Shown in pieces: positions 7,725 to 16,199 of a stretch of 64,000 nucleotides of DNA. Position 1 is the first letter of the stretch. Each line of letters opens with the position of its first letter. The stretch covers positions 1 to 64,000 of the forward strand of contig NZ_BAAAQN010000010.1 in NCBI RefSeq assembly GCF_039531695.1. Reading direction: 5' to 3'. This DNA comes from Catenulispora yoronensis. GTDB taxonomy: Bacteria; Actinomycetota; Actinomycetes; Streptomycetales; Catenulisporaceae. A program made the position numbers and the translations under genes. Below the pieces are notes generated by a model that did no database searches, had not been told where the DNA came from, and was given only the letters and a program-made list of their open reading frames with translations.

Positions 7725-8705
7725 ATGACCGATCAGCCGATGCGCCATGCGCCGCCGCAGGGGCCGGGGGCTCCGCAGCAGCCGCCCCAGCAGCAGTATC
7801 AGCAAGGGCCGCCGGGGCCGCCGGGGCCGCCCGGCTACCAACAGCAGCCTTCGCAGCAGGCGCCGCAGGGTCCTGGCTATCAGCAGCAGGCGCCGTACGG
7901 CCAGGTGCCGCAGCAGTATCAGCAGCCGCAGATGCCGGCACAGCAATATCAGCCGCAGCAGCAGCCACCGCAGCAGCAGCCACCGCAGCCGCAGCCGCAG
8001 TACCAGCCGCAGCAGCCACCGAACCACCAGGCCACGGTGGTGCTCCAGCCAGGCCAGCAAGCGCCCGGCCAGCAAGCGCCCGGTCAGCAGGCACCAGGTC
8101 AGCAAGCGCCCGGTCAGCAAGTACCCGGCCAGCAAGCACCCGGTCACCAGGCGCCCGGTCAGCAGTGGCCCAACCAGCAGCAGCCGAACCAGCAGCCGAA
8201 CCAGCCGCTGAGCCAGCAGCAAACCGTCCTGCTCCAGCCGGGCCAGCAGCTGCCGCAGCATCAGCAGTACCCGCAGCCTCAACAGCAGTACCAGCAACCG
8301 CCGCAGCAGTACCAGCAGCAATACCAGCAGCAGCCGGCGCCGCCCCAGGACGCGGAGCCCGCCAAGAAGCCGAAGAAGCGGCGCGGCTTCTGGGCGATCC
8401 TCCTGCTGGTCATCTTCAGCCCGTTCATCGGCATCGCGTACTTCTTCGTGGGCCTCTACTGGGTCTTCCTCTGGCTGCTGACGCCGGTCGCGATGGTCCT
8501 GCATTTCGTGTTCTGCGGGCTGGGCCTGATCTGGTACACGCCGGTGAAGCTGATGGCCTCCGGCAGCTCCAAGTACCGCATCCTCCAGCCGCGCTATCCG
8601 GCCTTCCCGCCGTTCTGGACCGGCCAGTACTGGGTGCGGATGCGGCTGCGGTCCAAGCAGACCTGCGAGTTCGCGTTCGGTCTGGCGCAGCTTCTGGCAC
8701 CCTGA
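7725..8705 (+). CDS. Gln/Pro-rich protein with C-terminal membrane domain
   Basis: The 326-residue protein has about 215 disordered residues made almost entirely of Gln, Pro, Gly, Ala and Tyr. They include a tandem pentapeptide array (APGQQ repeats, DNA about 8041-8165). A Lys-rich linker (KKPKKRRG) leads to two or three hydrophobic helices (AILLLVIFSPFIGIAYFFVG, then VAMVLHFVFCGLGLIW) and a conserved-looking C-terminal tail. The start at 7725 has GGGAGGGA 6-7 nt upstream. It follows the WXG100 gene by about 110 bp and may be functionally linked. Similar proline-rich membrane proteins occur in ESX loci, but this exact family is not recognised. Confidence 0.7.
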   Translation: MTDQPMRHAPPQGPGAPQQPPQQQYQQGPPGPPGPPGYQQQPSQQAPQGPGYQQQAPYGQVPQQYQQPQMPAQQYQPQQQPPQQQPPQPQPQYQPQQPPNHQATVVLQPGQQAPGQQAPGQQAPGQQAPGQQVPGQQAPGHQAPGQQWPNQQQPNQQPNQPLSQQQTVLLQPGQQLPQHQQYPQPQQQYQQPPQQYQQQYQQQPAPPQDAEPAKKPKKRRGFWAILLLVIFSPFIGIAYFFVGLYWVFLWLLTPVAMVLHFVFCGLGLIWYTPVKLMASGSSKYRILQPRYPAFPPFWTGQYWVRMRLRSKQTCEFAFGLAQLLAP

Positions 8706-8767
8706 ACCGGCGTCGTATCGAGTACGGTGAACCCCGTGGGGCGGTGTCGCCCCGCCCGAAGTGCATG

Positions 8768-8792
8768 CGGCGCCCCCGGTCCGGGGGCGCCG
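8768..8792. terminator. Terminator-like hairpin before the LacI gene
   Basis: Ten-bp perfect G/C arms (CGGCGCCCCC and GGGGGCGCCG) with a 5-nt loop lie between the membrane-protein gene and the LacI gene. There is no T-run, as is usual in high-GC actinomycetes. Confidence 0.65.
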
Positions 8793-8826
8793 TTGCTTCG
8801 CGTCCGGCCCGCAGGAGGCGACCGTC

Positions 8827-9825
8827 TTGAACGTTTCCCCGGAGCCCCGGGCCAAGCGCGCGACGATCGAGGACGTCGCGAAGCTGGCCGGGGTCTCGCG
8901 TCAGACCGTCTCCCGGGCGGTCAACGACAAGGCGGAGATCGACGCCGAGACCAAGCGCCGGGTGCTGGAGGCGGCCCGCACGCTGAACTACCGTCCCAGC
9001 CGCTTCGCCCGCGGGCTGATCCGCCAGGACACCACCACGCTGGGCCTGATCATCTCCGACATCGGGAACCCGTTCTTCCCCGAGCTGGCCTCCGGCGTGC
9101 TGCGCGCGGCGCAGGCCCGGGACTGGCAGGTGGTGCTCTACGACACCGGCGAGGACCCCGAGCGCGAGGTCCGCGCCCTGACCACGCTCGCCGACCAGGC
9201 CGATGTCGGCGCCGGCTTCCTCAGCACCCCGGCGGTCCTGGCGCACGCGGTCAAGCTCGGCGTGCCGTTCGCGGTCCTGGACCCGGGCTGGGACACCGGA
9301 TCGGCCCCCGGCGTCGGGATCGACGTGCCCAGCGGGGTCCGGCTCGCGGTCGAGCACCTGGCCGCCGCCGGCCACCGCCGGATCGGCATGATCGACGGCG
9401 CCGACGACCCGCGCGACAAGCGGCGCGCCAGCTTCCTGGCCATCGCCCGCGAGCTGGGGCTGGCCGTCGACGACGACGCGGTCGAGAGCGCCCCGCGGAG
9501 CATCGAGGGCGGCGCCGCCGCGGTGCGGGCCCTGACCTCCCGGCGTCCGGAGATCACGGGCATCTTCACCTACAACGACGTGCTGGCGGTCGGCGCGGTG
9601 CGCGGGCTGAAGGCCGCCGGGCTGCGCGTCCCCGAGGACTGCGCCGTGGTCGGCTTCGACGGTCTGCCCCTCGGCGAGCTGGTGGAGCCGCCGATCACGT
9701 CGGTCTACGTCGACATCCGGCGGATGGGCGAGCTCGCGGTGGCGGCCGCCGCCGAACTGCTGGCCGGGCGGGCCCCGGAGCCGGTGCTGATGCGACCCGA
9801 ACTGCGGGTCCGCGGGTCGGCGTGA
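8827..9825 (+). CDS. LacI-family transcriptional regulator of the sugar cluster
   Basis: The 332-residue protein has an N-terminal HTH (ATIEDVAKLAGVSRQTVSRA) and hinge (LNYRPSRFARGL), then a periplasmic-binding-like effector domain (DTTTLGLIISDIGNPFFPEL, VVGFDGLPLGELVEPPITSV). LacI proteins bind palindromes with a central CG and are released by a sugar ligand. The TTG start at 8827 is set by GCAGGAGG 6-9 nt upstream and places the HTH at the expected distance from the N-terminus. It is the first gene of the co-directional carbohydrate cluster. The operators at 10102-10134 are its likely target. Confidence 0.9.
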   Translation: MNVSPEPRAKRATIEDVAKLAGVSRQTVSRAVNDKAEIDAETKRRVLEAARTLNYRPSRFARGLIRQDTTTLGLIISDIGNPFFPELASGVLRAAQARDWQVVLYDTGEDPEREVRALTTLADQADVGAGFLSTPAVLAHAVKLGVPFAVLDPGWDTGSAPGVGIDVPSGVRLAVEHLAAAGHRRIGMIDGADDPRDKRRASFLAIARELGLAVDDDAVESAPRSIEGGAAAVRALTSRRPEITGIFTYNDVLAVGAVRGLKAAGLRVPEDCAVVGFDGLPLGELVEPPITSVYVDIRRMGELAVAAAAELLAGRAPEPVLMRPELRVRGSA

Positions 9826-10189
9826 GCGGCCCGGCGGCTCAAGAGAAGTCCGGCAGCTGAAGCAAGCCCGGCAGCTGAAGTCCGGCACCTGAAGCGCGGC
9901 ACCTGAGCGCGGCAGTCCGAAGCTCGCGCGGCCGAGCCCACCCCGCCCGCGGTTCCCCCTTGTTACCGGTCGTTCTCTAAGATCAAACGACCACCATCAG
10001 CCAGATCATCGCTTCCGATCCCCCCTCCCCTCCCGCACCCCGTTCCGCATCCAATCTGATAACGGCTCTTGACGAGACCGTGTGATCTGCCCCACGCTTA
10101 CGTCCCGTGAGCGCTCCCGTGAGCGCTCACGGGACCCGGGCGAGGCTGGGCTCCCCGGGTTCCCACCCCTAGCCCCCAGGAGGCAGCGG
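9826..10189. promoter_or_regulatory. Regulatory region between the LacI and solute-binding protein genes
   Basis: This 364-bp gap has no gene. Four imperfect copies of CCGGCAGCTGAAG lie at about 9849-9914, directly behind the LacI stop. An inverted repeat with GGTCGTT/AACGACC arms 11 bp apart is at 9968-9992. CTCTTGACG at about 10067-10075 could hold a -35 element. The tandem LacI-type operators follow at 10102-10134, and AGGAGG at 10178-10183 serves the next gene. Confidence 0.55.
10102..10134. promoter_or_regulatory. Overlapping LacI-family operators
   Basis: A perfect 20-bp palindrome with centre GAGCGCTC occupies 10115-10134. A direct copy of its left part (CCCGTGAGCGCT) starts 13 bp upstream at 10103, giving two GAGCGCTC cores 13 bp apart. 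Palindromes with a central CG are the standard LacI-family site. The position, just downstream of the promoter region and before the transport genes, fits repression by the adjacent regulator. Confidence 0.75.
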
Positions 10190-11578
10190 ATGTTTCCACG
10201 GCGTCACCTAGCACCGACACCCGTCCTTTCCACGTCCGGCGTCCCGGCCGCCCGGCAGCGCCGGGGCACCGCCCCGCGGCTCGCCGCCGGCGCCGCGGCC
10301 GCGCTCTGCGCGCTGGCGCTCTCCGCCTGTTCGGCCGCCGGCGGCTCGGGGGCCAAGTCCGGGTCCGGCGGCTCCGGCTCCGGCGACGACACCACCATCA
10401 CGTTCCTGACCTTCGAGACCCCGAACCTGACCCCGGCCTACTGGGACGCGGCCATCAAGCGCGTCACCGACAAGTACCCCGGGATGAAGGTCAAGCGGCT
10501 GGTCTCCCCGACCGCGGACCGGACCAGCTACGCCAAGCAGCTCAAGGCCTCGGGCCAGTTCCCGGACGTGATGATCGCGGTCACCCCGGCCGGCTTCGCG
10601 CAGGCCGGCGACCTCTACGCGTGGCAGGGCAGCGACCTCGGCGAGTTCGAGGTGCCGGACGGCGGGGCCATCGGCGGCAAGGTCTACCAGCTGCCGGCCA
10701 ACACCCAGACCATCCCGATGGTCTACTACCGCAAGTCGATGTTCGCCAAGGCCGGCATCGCCAACCCGCCGGCCACCTACGCCGAGCTGCTCGACGACGC
10801 CGCCAAGCTCAAGGCCGCCGGGGTGCTGCCGTTCCAGGTCGGCGGCGGCTCGGACGCCTTCGCCGCGGTGCTGCCGCTGTCCGCGACCGTCGCCACCCAG
10901 GTCTACCGGCAGGACCCGAACTGGCTGGTGGAGCGGCACACCGACAAGGTGAAGTTCTCCGACCCCGGGTTCGTCGACGCGCTCCAGCGGGTCGGGGACC
11001 TGGCCGCCAAGGGCTACATCGACCAGTCCGGCCTGTCGCGCAACTACGCCGACAGCCAGAAGGCGTTCCTGGACGGCTCCGGCGCCATGTACCCGATGGG
11101 CGTGTGGTTCGCCTCGGCCGCCGACGCCAGCCCGATCAAGGACGACATCGGCGTGTTCGCCTGGCCGACCGACGACGGCAAGCTCGTCATGCCCGCCTAC
11201 ACCGGCGGCGGCCTGGAGGTCAGCGCGCACGCCAAGAACCTCGACGCGGCCAAGAAGTTCGCCCTGGGCTTCCAGCTGGACAAGGACAACCTCGACAACA
11301 ACGTGCTGCACGACGCGCTGTTCCCGGCGATCAAGGGCTACACCCCGCCGGCCAGCACCGGGCCGGTGTTCAAGGCGTCCTACGACCTGTACCAGAAGGC
11401 GAAGACCGAGGGCACCGTCGTGAAGGCGTTCAGCTGGGAGGCCGGCGACGACGCGCTGATCCCCGGCATGACCGACGCGGTCTACGGCGCGGTCGAGGAC
11501 GTGATGCTCGGCAAGAAGTCGGCCAAGGACGCCGCGTCCTATCTCGACTCGGAATGGGCCAAGAAGGCTTCGAGCTGA
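10190..11578 (+). CDS. Sugar ABC transporter solute-binding lipoprotein
   Basis: The 462-residue lipoprotein has an unusually long Arg/Pro-containing n-region, a hydrophobic core (AAALCALALSACSAAG) and the lipobox LSAC. It has an extracellular family 1 binding fold (TITFLTFETPNLTPAYWDAA, YQLPANTQTIPMVYYRKSMF). Such proteins capture mono- or oligosaccharides outside the membrane and pass them to the two permeases at 16196 and 17095. The ATG at 10190 has AGGAGG 6 nt upstream. The ATPase is missing from the cluster, as is common where a shared MsiK-type ATPase energises several importers. It is separated from its permeases by three enzyme genes. Confidence 0.9.
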   Translation: MFPRRHLAPTPVLSTSGVPAARQRRGTAPRLAAGAAAALCALALSACSAAGGSGAKSGSGGSGSGDDTTITFLTFETPNLTPAYWDAAIKRVTDKYPGMKVKRLVSPTADRTSYAKQLKASGQFPDVMIAVTPAGFAQAGDLYAWQGSDLGEFEVPDGGAIGGKVYQLPANTQTIPMVYYRKSMFAKAGIANPPATYAELLDDAAKLKAAGVLPFQVGGGSDAFAAVLPLSATVATQVYRQDPNWLVERHTDKVKFSDPGFVDALQRVGDLAAKGYIDQSGLSRNYADSQKAFLDGSGAMYPMGVWFASAADASPIKDDIGVFAWPTDDGKLVMPAYTGGGLEVSAHAKNLDAAKKFALGFQLDKDNLDNNVLHDALFPAIKGYTPPASTGPVFKASYDLYQKAKTEGTVVKAFSWEAGDDALIPGMTDAVYGAVEDVMLGKKSAKDAASYLDSEWAKKASS

Positions 11579-11597
11579 CGCGTCGGCGCGACCGGCC

Positions 11598-11628
11598 GCG
11601 GGATCCGGAGGGATGGCCGGATCCCCGC
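11598..11628. terminator. Intra-operon hairpin after the solute-binding protein gene
   Basis: GCGGGATCCGG and CCGGATCCCCGC form a near-perfect stem (one bulged C) with an 8-nt loop, 20 nt after the binding-protein stop. In sugar ABC operons a hairpin here commonly stabilises the upstream message or partly terminates, giving excess binding protein. Confidence 0.55.
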
Positions 11629-11690
11629 AGCCCACTGCTTTTCGAACCCCTCGCTCCACGGCACGGCACCACTTTGAGAGGACTTCCGCA

Positions 11691-12419
11691 GTGCGGATAC
11701 TCGTGTTCAACGAGAACCACCACGAACTGACCCGCCCCGAGATCGCCGAGCGCTATCCGCTCGGCATCCACGGCACCGTCGCCGCCGCGCTGGCCGAGCG
11801 CCTGGGCCCGGCGGCGGAGATCGCCACCGCCACCCAGGACCAGCCCGGATACGGCCTCACCCCCGAGGCGGTCGACGCCGCCGACGTCCTGGTCTGGTGG
11901 AGCCACCTGCTGCACGCCGACATGGACGACGCCACGGTCGCCCGGCTCCGGCGCCGGGTGCTCGACGGCATGGGCCTGGTGGTGCTGCACTCCGGCGCCG
12001 GCTCGAAGCTGTTCACCTCGCTGATGGGCACCAGCTGCGACCGGCGCTGGCGGCACGGCGAGGACCGGCACCTGGTGTGGACCGTCAAGCCGGGGCACCC
12101 AATCGCGGCCGGCATTCCGCAGCCGCTGGTGATCCCGCACGACGAGATGTACGGGGAGCCGTTCGACATCCCGGAGCCGGACGAGCTGGTGTTCATCTCG
12201 TCCTTCACCGGCGGCGAGGTGTTCCGCAGCGGGGCCTGCTACACCCGCGGCGCCGGCCGGATCTTCTACTTCGGCGCCGGCGACCAGGAGTGCCCGGTGT
12301 ACCACCAGGCCGAGGTCCAGGACGTCATCGCCAACGCCGTGCGGTGGGCCGCGCCCACCGGGCCGGTCGGCGGCCACTTCGTCGACGCGCCGTCGCCGGT
12401 CGGGTGGTGGGAGCGGTGA
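11691..12419 (+). CDS. ThuA-domain protein (trehalose-utilisation-like)
   Basis: The 242-residue protein has the class I glutamine amidotransferase-like ThuA fold: RILVFNENHHE at the N-terminus, VLVWWSHLLHADMDDATV, then HDEMYGEPFDIPEPDELVF and a conserved GGEVFRSGACYTRGAGRIFY. ThuA-like proteins work with sugar oxidoreductases in disaccharide catabolism, and the next gene is a Gfo/Idh/MocA oxidoreductase. The GTG at 11691 is preceded by GAGAGG. Exact chemistry is not settled for this family. Confidence 0.85.
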   Translation: MRILVFNENHHELTRPEIAERYPLGIHGTVAAALAERLGPAAEIATATQDQPGYGLTPEAVDAADVLVWWSHLLHADMDDATVARLRRRVLDGMGLVVLHSGAGSKLFTSLMGTSCDRRWRHGEDRHLVWTVKPGHPIAAGIPQPLVIPHDEMYGEPFDIPEPDELVFISSFTGGEVFRSGACYTRGAGRIFYFGAGDQECPVYHQAEVQDVIANAVRWAAPTGPVGGHFVDAPSPVGWWER

Positions 12420-12497
12420 GCGGCGTGCCCGGGGCCGGATCCGAATCCGAATCCGCGACCGACCATCAGGGCCCTGCTATCGCTGAAGACCGAGACC

Positions 12498-12587
12498 GCC
12501 GACAGCACCGAGCCCGCCGACAGCACCAAGAAGGCCGACCGCACCAAGAAGGCCGACAGCACCACGAAGGCCGACAGCGCCGAGAGG
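12498..12587 (+). repeat. Five 18-bp tandem repeats between the ThuA and oxidoreductase genes
   Basis: Units start at 12498, 12516, 12534, 12552 and 12570 with consensus GCCGACAGCACCAAGAAG. Read in the phase of the upstream ThuA gene they encode the hexapeptide ADSTKK with variants, but that frame is cut off by the ThuA TGA at 12417-12419 and has no start codon of its own. The last unit abuts the ribosome site of the next gene. Confidence 0.8.
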
Positions 12588-12592
12588 ACATC

Positions 12593-13624
12593 GTGTTCGC
12601 CACCGTCACCACCCCCGGGCCGCTGCGCGCGGTCGTCGTCGGCGCCGGTTTCATGGGCCGGAACTGGGCCCGCGAGATCGCGCTCCAGCCCGACACCGAG
12701 CTGGTCGGCTGGGTCGACCTCGACGAGGCCGCGCTCCAGGACGCCGCGAAGGAGGCCGGTGTCTCCGTCGTGCTCGGCACCGATCTGGCCGCCCTGCTCG
12801 ACGACCTCCGGCCGGACATAGTCTTCAACAGCTCGCCCCCGGCCGCGCACCGGGCCGTGACCACCGCCGCCCTCGAACACGGCTGCGCGGTCCTCACCGA
12901 GAAGCCGATGGCCATGTCGCTGGCCGAGGCGCGCGACCTGGTCGCCGTGGCCGAGCGGACCGGCCGGCTGCTCGCCGTCACCCAGGACCGGCGCCAGCTC
13001 TCGGGCACGCGGGCGCTCAAGGAGGCCGCGCGCCGCCTGGCCCCGCTGACCCGGCTGGAGATCGACTTCCGTCTCCCGCACCGCGCCGGGCCCTACGTCC
13101 ACCTCTGGGACGAGCCGCTGCTGCGCGAGATGGCGATCCACCTGTTCGACGCGGCCCGCGCCGTGACCGGGGCCGATGCAACATCCGTGTTCTGCAACGC
13201 CTATCGCACCCCGTGGTCCTGGTACCCGGGCAACGATTCGGCCGAGGCGCTGTTCCGGATGGACGGCGGCCTGCACTTCGCGTTCACCGGCTGCTGGACC
13301 GCGCGCTCGGACTTCACGTCCTGGACCGGCTCCTGGTACCTGGAGGGCGCCGGCGGCTGCGCGACCTGGGACGGCGTCAACGCCCCGGTGCTCACGCCGG
13401 CCCGGGAGGAGGGCCAGGCCGAGCCGCCCGCCGAGCCGCTGCCGGTCGCGCCGCAGTCCGCCGAGTTCCCCGGCCTGGCCGAGGTGCTCGCCGGATTCGT
13501 GCGGGCCCTGCGCACCGGCGAGGTCCCGGACGGCGAGTGCCACGACAACCTGCGCAGTCTGGCGATGGTCGAGGCCGCGGTGTTGTCGGCGCGGACCGGA
13601 CAGTCCGCCGTCGTCGAGCACTGA
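12593..13624 (+). CDS. Gfo/Idh/MocA-family oxidoreductase
   Basis: The 343-residue protein has an N-terminal Rossmann motif (VVVGAGFMGRNWAREI), the signature EKPMA near residue 103 (VLTEKPMAMSLAEARDLV) and a C-terminal alpha/beta domain (WYPGNDSAEALFRMDGGLHF). These NAD(P)-dependent enzymes oxidise or reduce sugars and inositols. The GTG at 12593 has GAGAGGA 4 nt upstream. Lying behind ThuA, it is likely to process the imported sugar or a product of the two glycosidases. Confidence 0.88.
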   Translation: MFATVTTPGPLRAVVVGAGFMGRNWAREIALQPDTELVGWVDLDEAALQDAAKEAGVSVVLGTDLAALLDDLRPDIVFNSSPPAAHRAVTTAALEHGCAVLTEKPMAMSLAEARDLVAVAERTGRLLAVTQDRRQLSGTRALKEAARRLAPLTRLEIDFRLPHRAGPYVHLWDEPLLREMAIHLFDAARAVTGADATSVFCNAYRTPWSWYPGNDSAEALFRMDGGLHFAFTGCWTARSDFTSWTGSWYLEGAGGCATWDGVNAPVLTPAREEGQAEPPAEPLPVAPQSAEFPGLAEVLAGFVRALRTGEVPDGECHDNLRSLAMVEAAVLSARTGQSAVVEH

Positions 13625-13715
13625 CCACACAGTCGGCCGCTTTCCACCCGGCCGGCCCTTCGATGTCCAGCTCAGTCCCACCGTTCCGCCCCCTTCCGCA
13701 CCGTGAGGAGAGAAC

Positions 13716-16199
13716 GTGAGCACCAACGAGCAACCGCAGGTCGGACGTCGCGCACTGCTCGGCGGAACCGCCGCCGGGATCGGCGCGGCGCTGGTCGGTA
13801 CCGGCGCCTCCGCTGCCGACGCCGCCGAGGCCGCCGATCTCAGCTGGTCCGCCGCGCCGGCGGGCCAGGACGCGATCGCCGGTACAGCCGCAGCCGCGGC
13901 CACCTCCGCGGCCACCCCCGCCGGCACCGCCGCCGCCACCGCGACCGGCGTCGACTGGTCGGCCGTCCAGACCCAGCTCGCCGCCGTCGGCCCGAGCGTC
14001 ACCGCGCCGATCAGCGGCGTCGTGACGAACAAGTACACGACCGGCATGCTGCTCGGCAACGGCTACTTCGGCGCCGTCGTCGGCGACTCCTCGGCCGCGC
14101 AGCAGACCTACCACTTCGGCTTCCACACCTTCTGGGGCAATGCCCGCAACGGCACGTCGTGGCAGAACTCGATCCTGGCCGCCAGCACGCTCACCATCGC
14201 CGCGCCCGGGGCCGCCACCGCCTCCGGCTACTCGATGAAGACCGACCTCGCGGGCGCGGCGGTGACGACCGTGCTGGCGTTCTCCGGGGTCAAGGTGACG
14301 CTCCGCTCGTGGACCGCCGACCAGGACAGCGTCCTGATCACCGAGATCTCCTCGCCGGCCGGCAGCTCCGCGATCAAACTCAGCGCGCAGCAGGTCGTCG
14401 CCTCGGACGCCGCCTACCCGTCGGCCGGCGGCGTGACCAACGGCGCGGTGTGGACGACCCGGCAGAACAACGCCTCCGGTTACAGCCCGACGACCCTGCT
14501 GTCCACCGTGGCCTCGGCGACCAAGCTGGTCGGCGCGGCGTTCAGCGGCACCAGCTCCACGGCGGTGTCCGGGGCCGGGACCTTCACGCTGACCGGGGGC
14601 AGCCCGGTCACGTTGGTCACCGTGCTGCGCGCGGCCGCGCAGGACGTGTCCGCGACGACCACGATGCCGACCCCGACCTCGTTGCGGGACAAGGCGATCA
14701 CGAAGCTGGCCTCCATCGACGCGGCGTGGCTGTCGTCGTCCCAGGCCACGCACACCGCGTTCTGGCAGGACTTCTGGACCCGGTCGAACATCGCCGTCGG
14801 GGATTCGCAGCTGGAGTCGTACTACTTCAACGCGCAGTACGTGCTGGGCTCGGCGACCCGGAGCGGCGCGACGCCGCCGTCGTTGTGGGGGATGTGGCCG
14901 ACCAACGACACTCCGAGCTGGGGCGGCCGGTACTTCCTGAACTACAACGAGGAAGCGCTGTACTACGGCGCCTTCTCCTCCAACCGCGCCGACTTGTCGG
15001 AGCCCTATCGGCGGCTCATCTACACCGAGGTACCCTGGCAGCAGAACAAGACGGCGGCCGCCGGGTATCAGGGCACAGCGTTCCAGCGGAGCCTCTCGCC
15101 GTTCCACCTGTTCGAGACGGCTCCGGCGCCGGTCACGGTGGCGTCGACGAAGGACTATACGAAGCTGCCCGCCGACCAGAAGTCCAACGCCACCTTTGCT
15201 GCGCTGCCGCTGATCTGGCACTGGGAATACACCCGGGACCAGACCTACCTCCAGAACCAGCTGTATCCGCTGTTGAAGCAGCTCGACGCGTTCTGGCGCG
15301 ACTTCGCGGTGTGGGACGGCACGCGGTGGGTGTTCCAGCACACCTCCGCGCACGAAGGCGGCGACGACACCAATCCGAACCTGGACCTCGGGTTCGCGCG
15401 CAAGGTCGTCAATACCCTGCTTCAGACCTCGGTCATCCTCGGCGTCGACGCGTCGTTGCGGCCGACCTGGCAGGACTTCCTGACCAAGCTGAGCGCCTAC
15501 CCGACCGGCACCTACAACGGCGTCACCGTCTTCTACACCGCCGAGGTCATCAACAACCCGCAGCTGCCGGACAAGTTCGAGCCCGGCAACCAGCCGATCA
15601 ACATGGAAGGCGTCATCTTCCCCGGCGAGCAGTGCTCGATCGGCGGCGACGCCAACCTGCTGCAGTACGCGATCAACTCCCTGACACAGATGAATTCGTG
15701 GGGCGTCACCTCAGGAGGCAACTCCAACAACGGGTTCCCCAAGGAGTTCCCCATCGCGGCGCGCGTCGGCTGGCCGGCCGAGGACCTGTTCCAGAAGTTC
15801 AAGGCGGCCATCGCGCACCTGTGGCGGTCCAGCAACGACACCGTGTTCCAGGGCGGCGGCGGCATCGAGACCACCGGATCCACCGAGACCCTGAACTCGA
15901 TGCTGATGCAGAGCGAGGGCGGCGTCGTCCGGGTCTTCCCGGCCTGGCCGACGGCGCGCAACGCCTCCTTCACGCTGCTGGCCAAGGGCGCCTTCCTGGT
16001 GTCCAGCGCCATCAGCGGCGGCAGCGTCGCCTCGGTCGGGATCACCAGCCAGGCCGGCGGCAGCGTGACGCTCGTGCTGCCGTGGAACACCGGCACGGCC
16101 GCCGTCACGGCCAACGGATCCTCCGTCCCCGTCACCGTCTCCGGTGGTCGGGCCACTTTCGCCACCACGGCGGGCACCACGTACAAGGTCACTCCATGA
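13716..16199 (+). CDS. Tat-exported six-hairpin glycosidase (GH95-like)
   Basis: The 827-residue enzyme begins with a twin-arginine-type signal (GRRALLGGTAAGIGAALVG) and an Ala/Thr-rich linker. The mature part has MLLGNGYFGAVVGDSS, a beta-sandwich region to about residue 330, then an (alpha/alpha)6 domain with LNYNEEALYYGAF, HTSAHEGGDDTNPN and INMEGVIFPGEQ. This architecture suits GH95 alpha-L-fucosidases/galactosidases and related six-hairpin families, but the family call is tentative. Export suggests it trims a polysaccharide or host glycan outside the cell. GAGGAGAG precedes the GTG at 13716. The stop overlaps the permease start (ATGA). Confidence 0.75.
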   Translation: MSTNEQPQVGRRALLGGTAAGIGAALVGTGASAADAAEAADLSWSAAPAGQDAIAGTAAAAATSAATPAGTAAATATGVDWSAVQTQLAAVGPSVTAPISGVVTNKYTTGMLLGNGYFGAVVGDSSAAQQTYHFGFHTFWGNARNGTSWQNSILAASTLTIAAPGAATASGYSMKTDLAGAAVTTVLAFSGVKVTLRSWTADQDSVLITEISSPAGSSAIKLSAQQVVASDAAYPSAGGVTNGAVWTTRQNNASGYSPTTLLSTVASATKLVGAAFSGTSSTAVSGAGTFTLTGGSPVTLVTVLRAAAQDVSATTTMPTPTSLRDKAITKLASIDAAWLSSSQATHTAFWQDFWTRSNIAVGDSQLESYYFNAQYVLGSATRSGATPPSLWGMWPTNDTPSWGGRYFLNYNEEALYYGAFSSNRADLSEPYRRLIYTEVPWQQNKTAAAGYQGTAFQRSLSPFHLFETAPAPVTVASTKDYTKLPADQKSNATFAALPLIWHWEYTRDQTYLQNQLYPLLKQLDAFWRDFAVWDGTRWVFQHTSAHEGGDDTNPNLDLGFARKVVNTLLQTSVILGVDASLRPTWQDFLTKLSAYPTGTYNGVTVFYTAEVINNPQLPDKFEPGNQPINMEGVIFPGEQCSIGGDANLLQYAINSLTQMNSWGVTSGGNSNNGFPKEFPIAARVGWPAEDLFQKFKAAIAHLWRSSNDTVFQGGGGIETTGSTETLNSMLMQSEGGVVRVFPAWPTARNASFTLLAKGAFLVSSAISGGSVASVGITSQAGGSVTLVLPWNTGTAAVTANGSSVPVTVSGGRATFATTAGTTYKVTP

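Noticed and set aside
7701..8855. Long Leu/Arg-rich open frame on the minus strand opposite the Gln/Pro-rich gene
   Set aside because: It is a by-product of the CAG/CCG repeats on the plus strand; it has no ribosome site and no domain, and the plus-strand product has coherent membrane helices.
12420..12592. ADSTKK-encoding repeats considered as a separate small gene
   Set aside because: No ATG, GTG or TTG with a ribosome site opens that frame between the ThuA stop and the repeats.
13703..16195. Very long open frame upstream of and in phase with the first permease, suggesting a giant fusion
   Set aside because: The translated extension is Arg-rich antisense-like sequence; the real glycosidase occupies another frame and the permease has its own ATG in an ATGA overlap.
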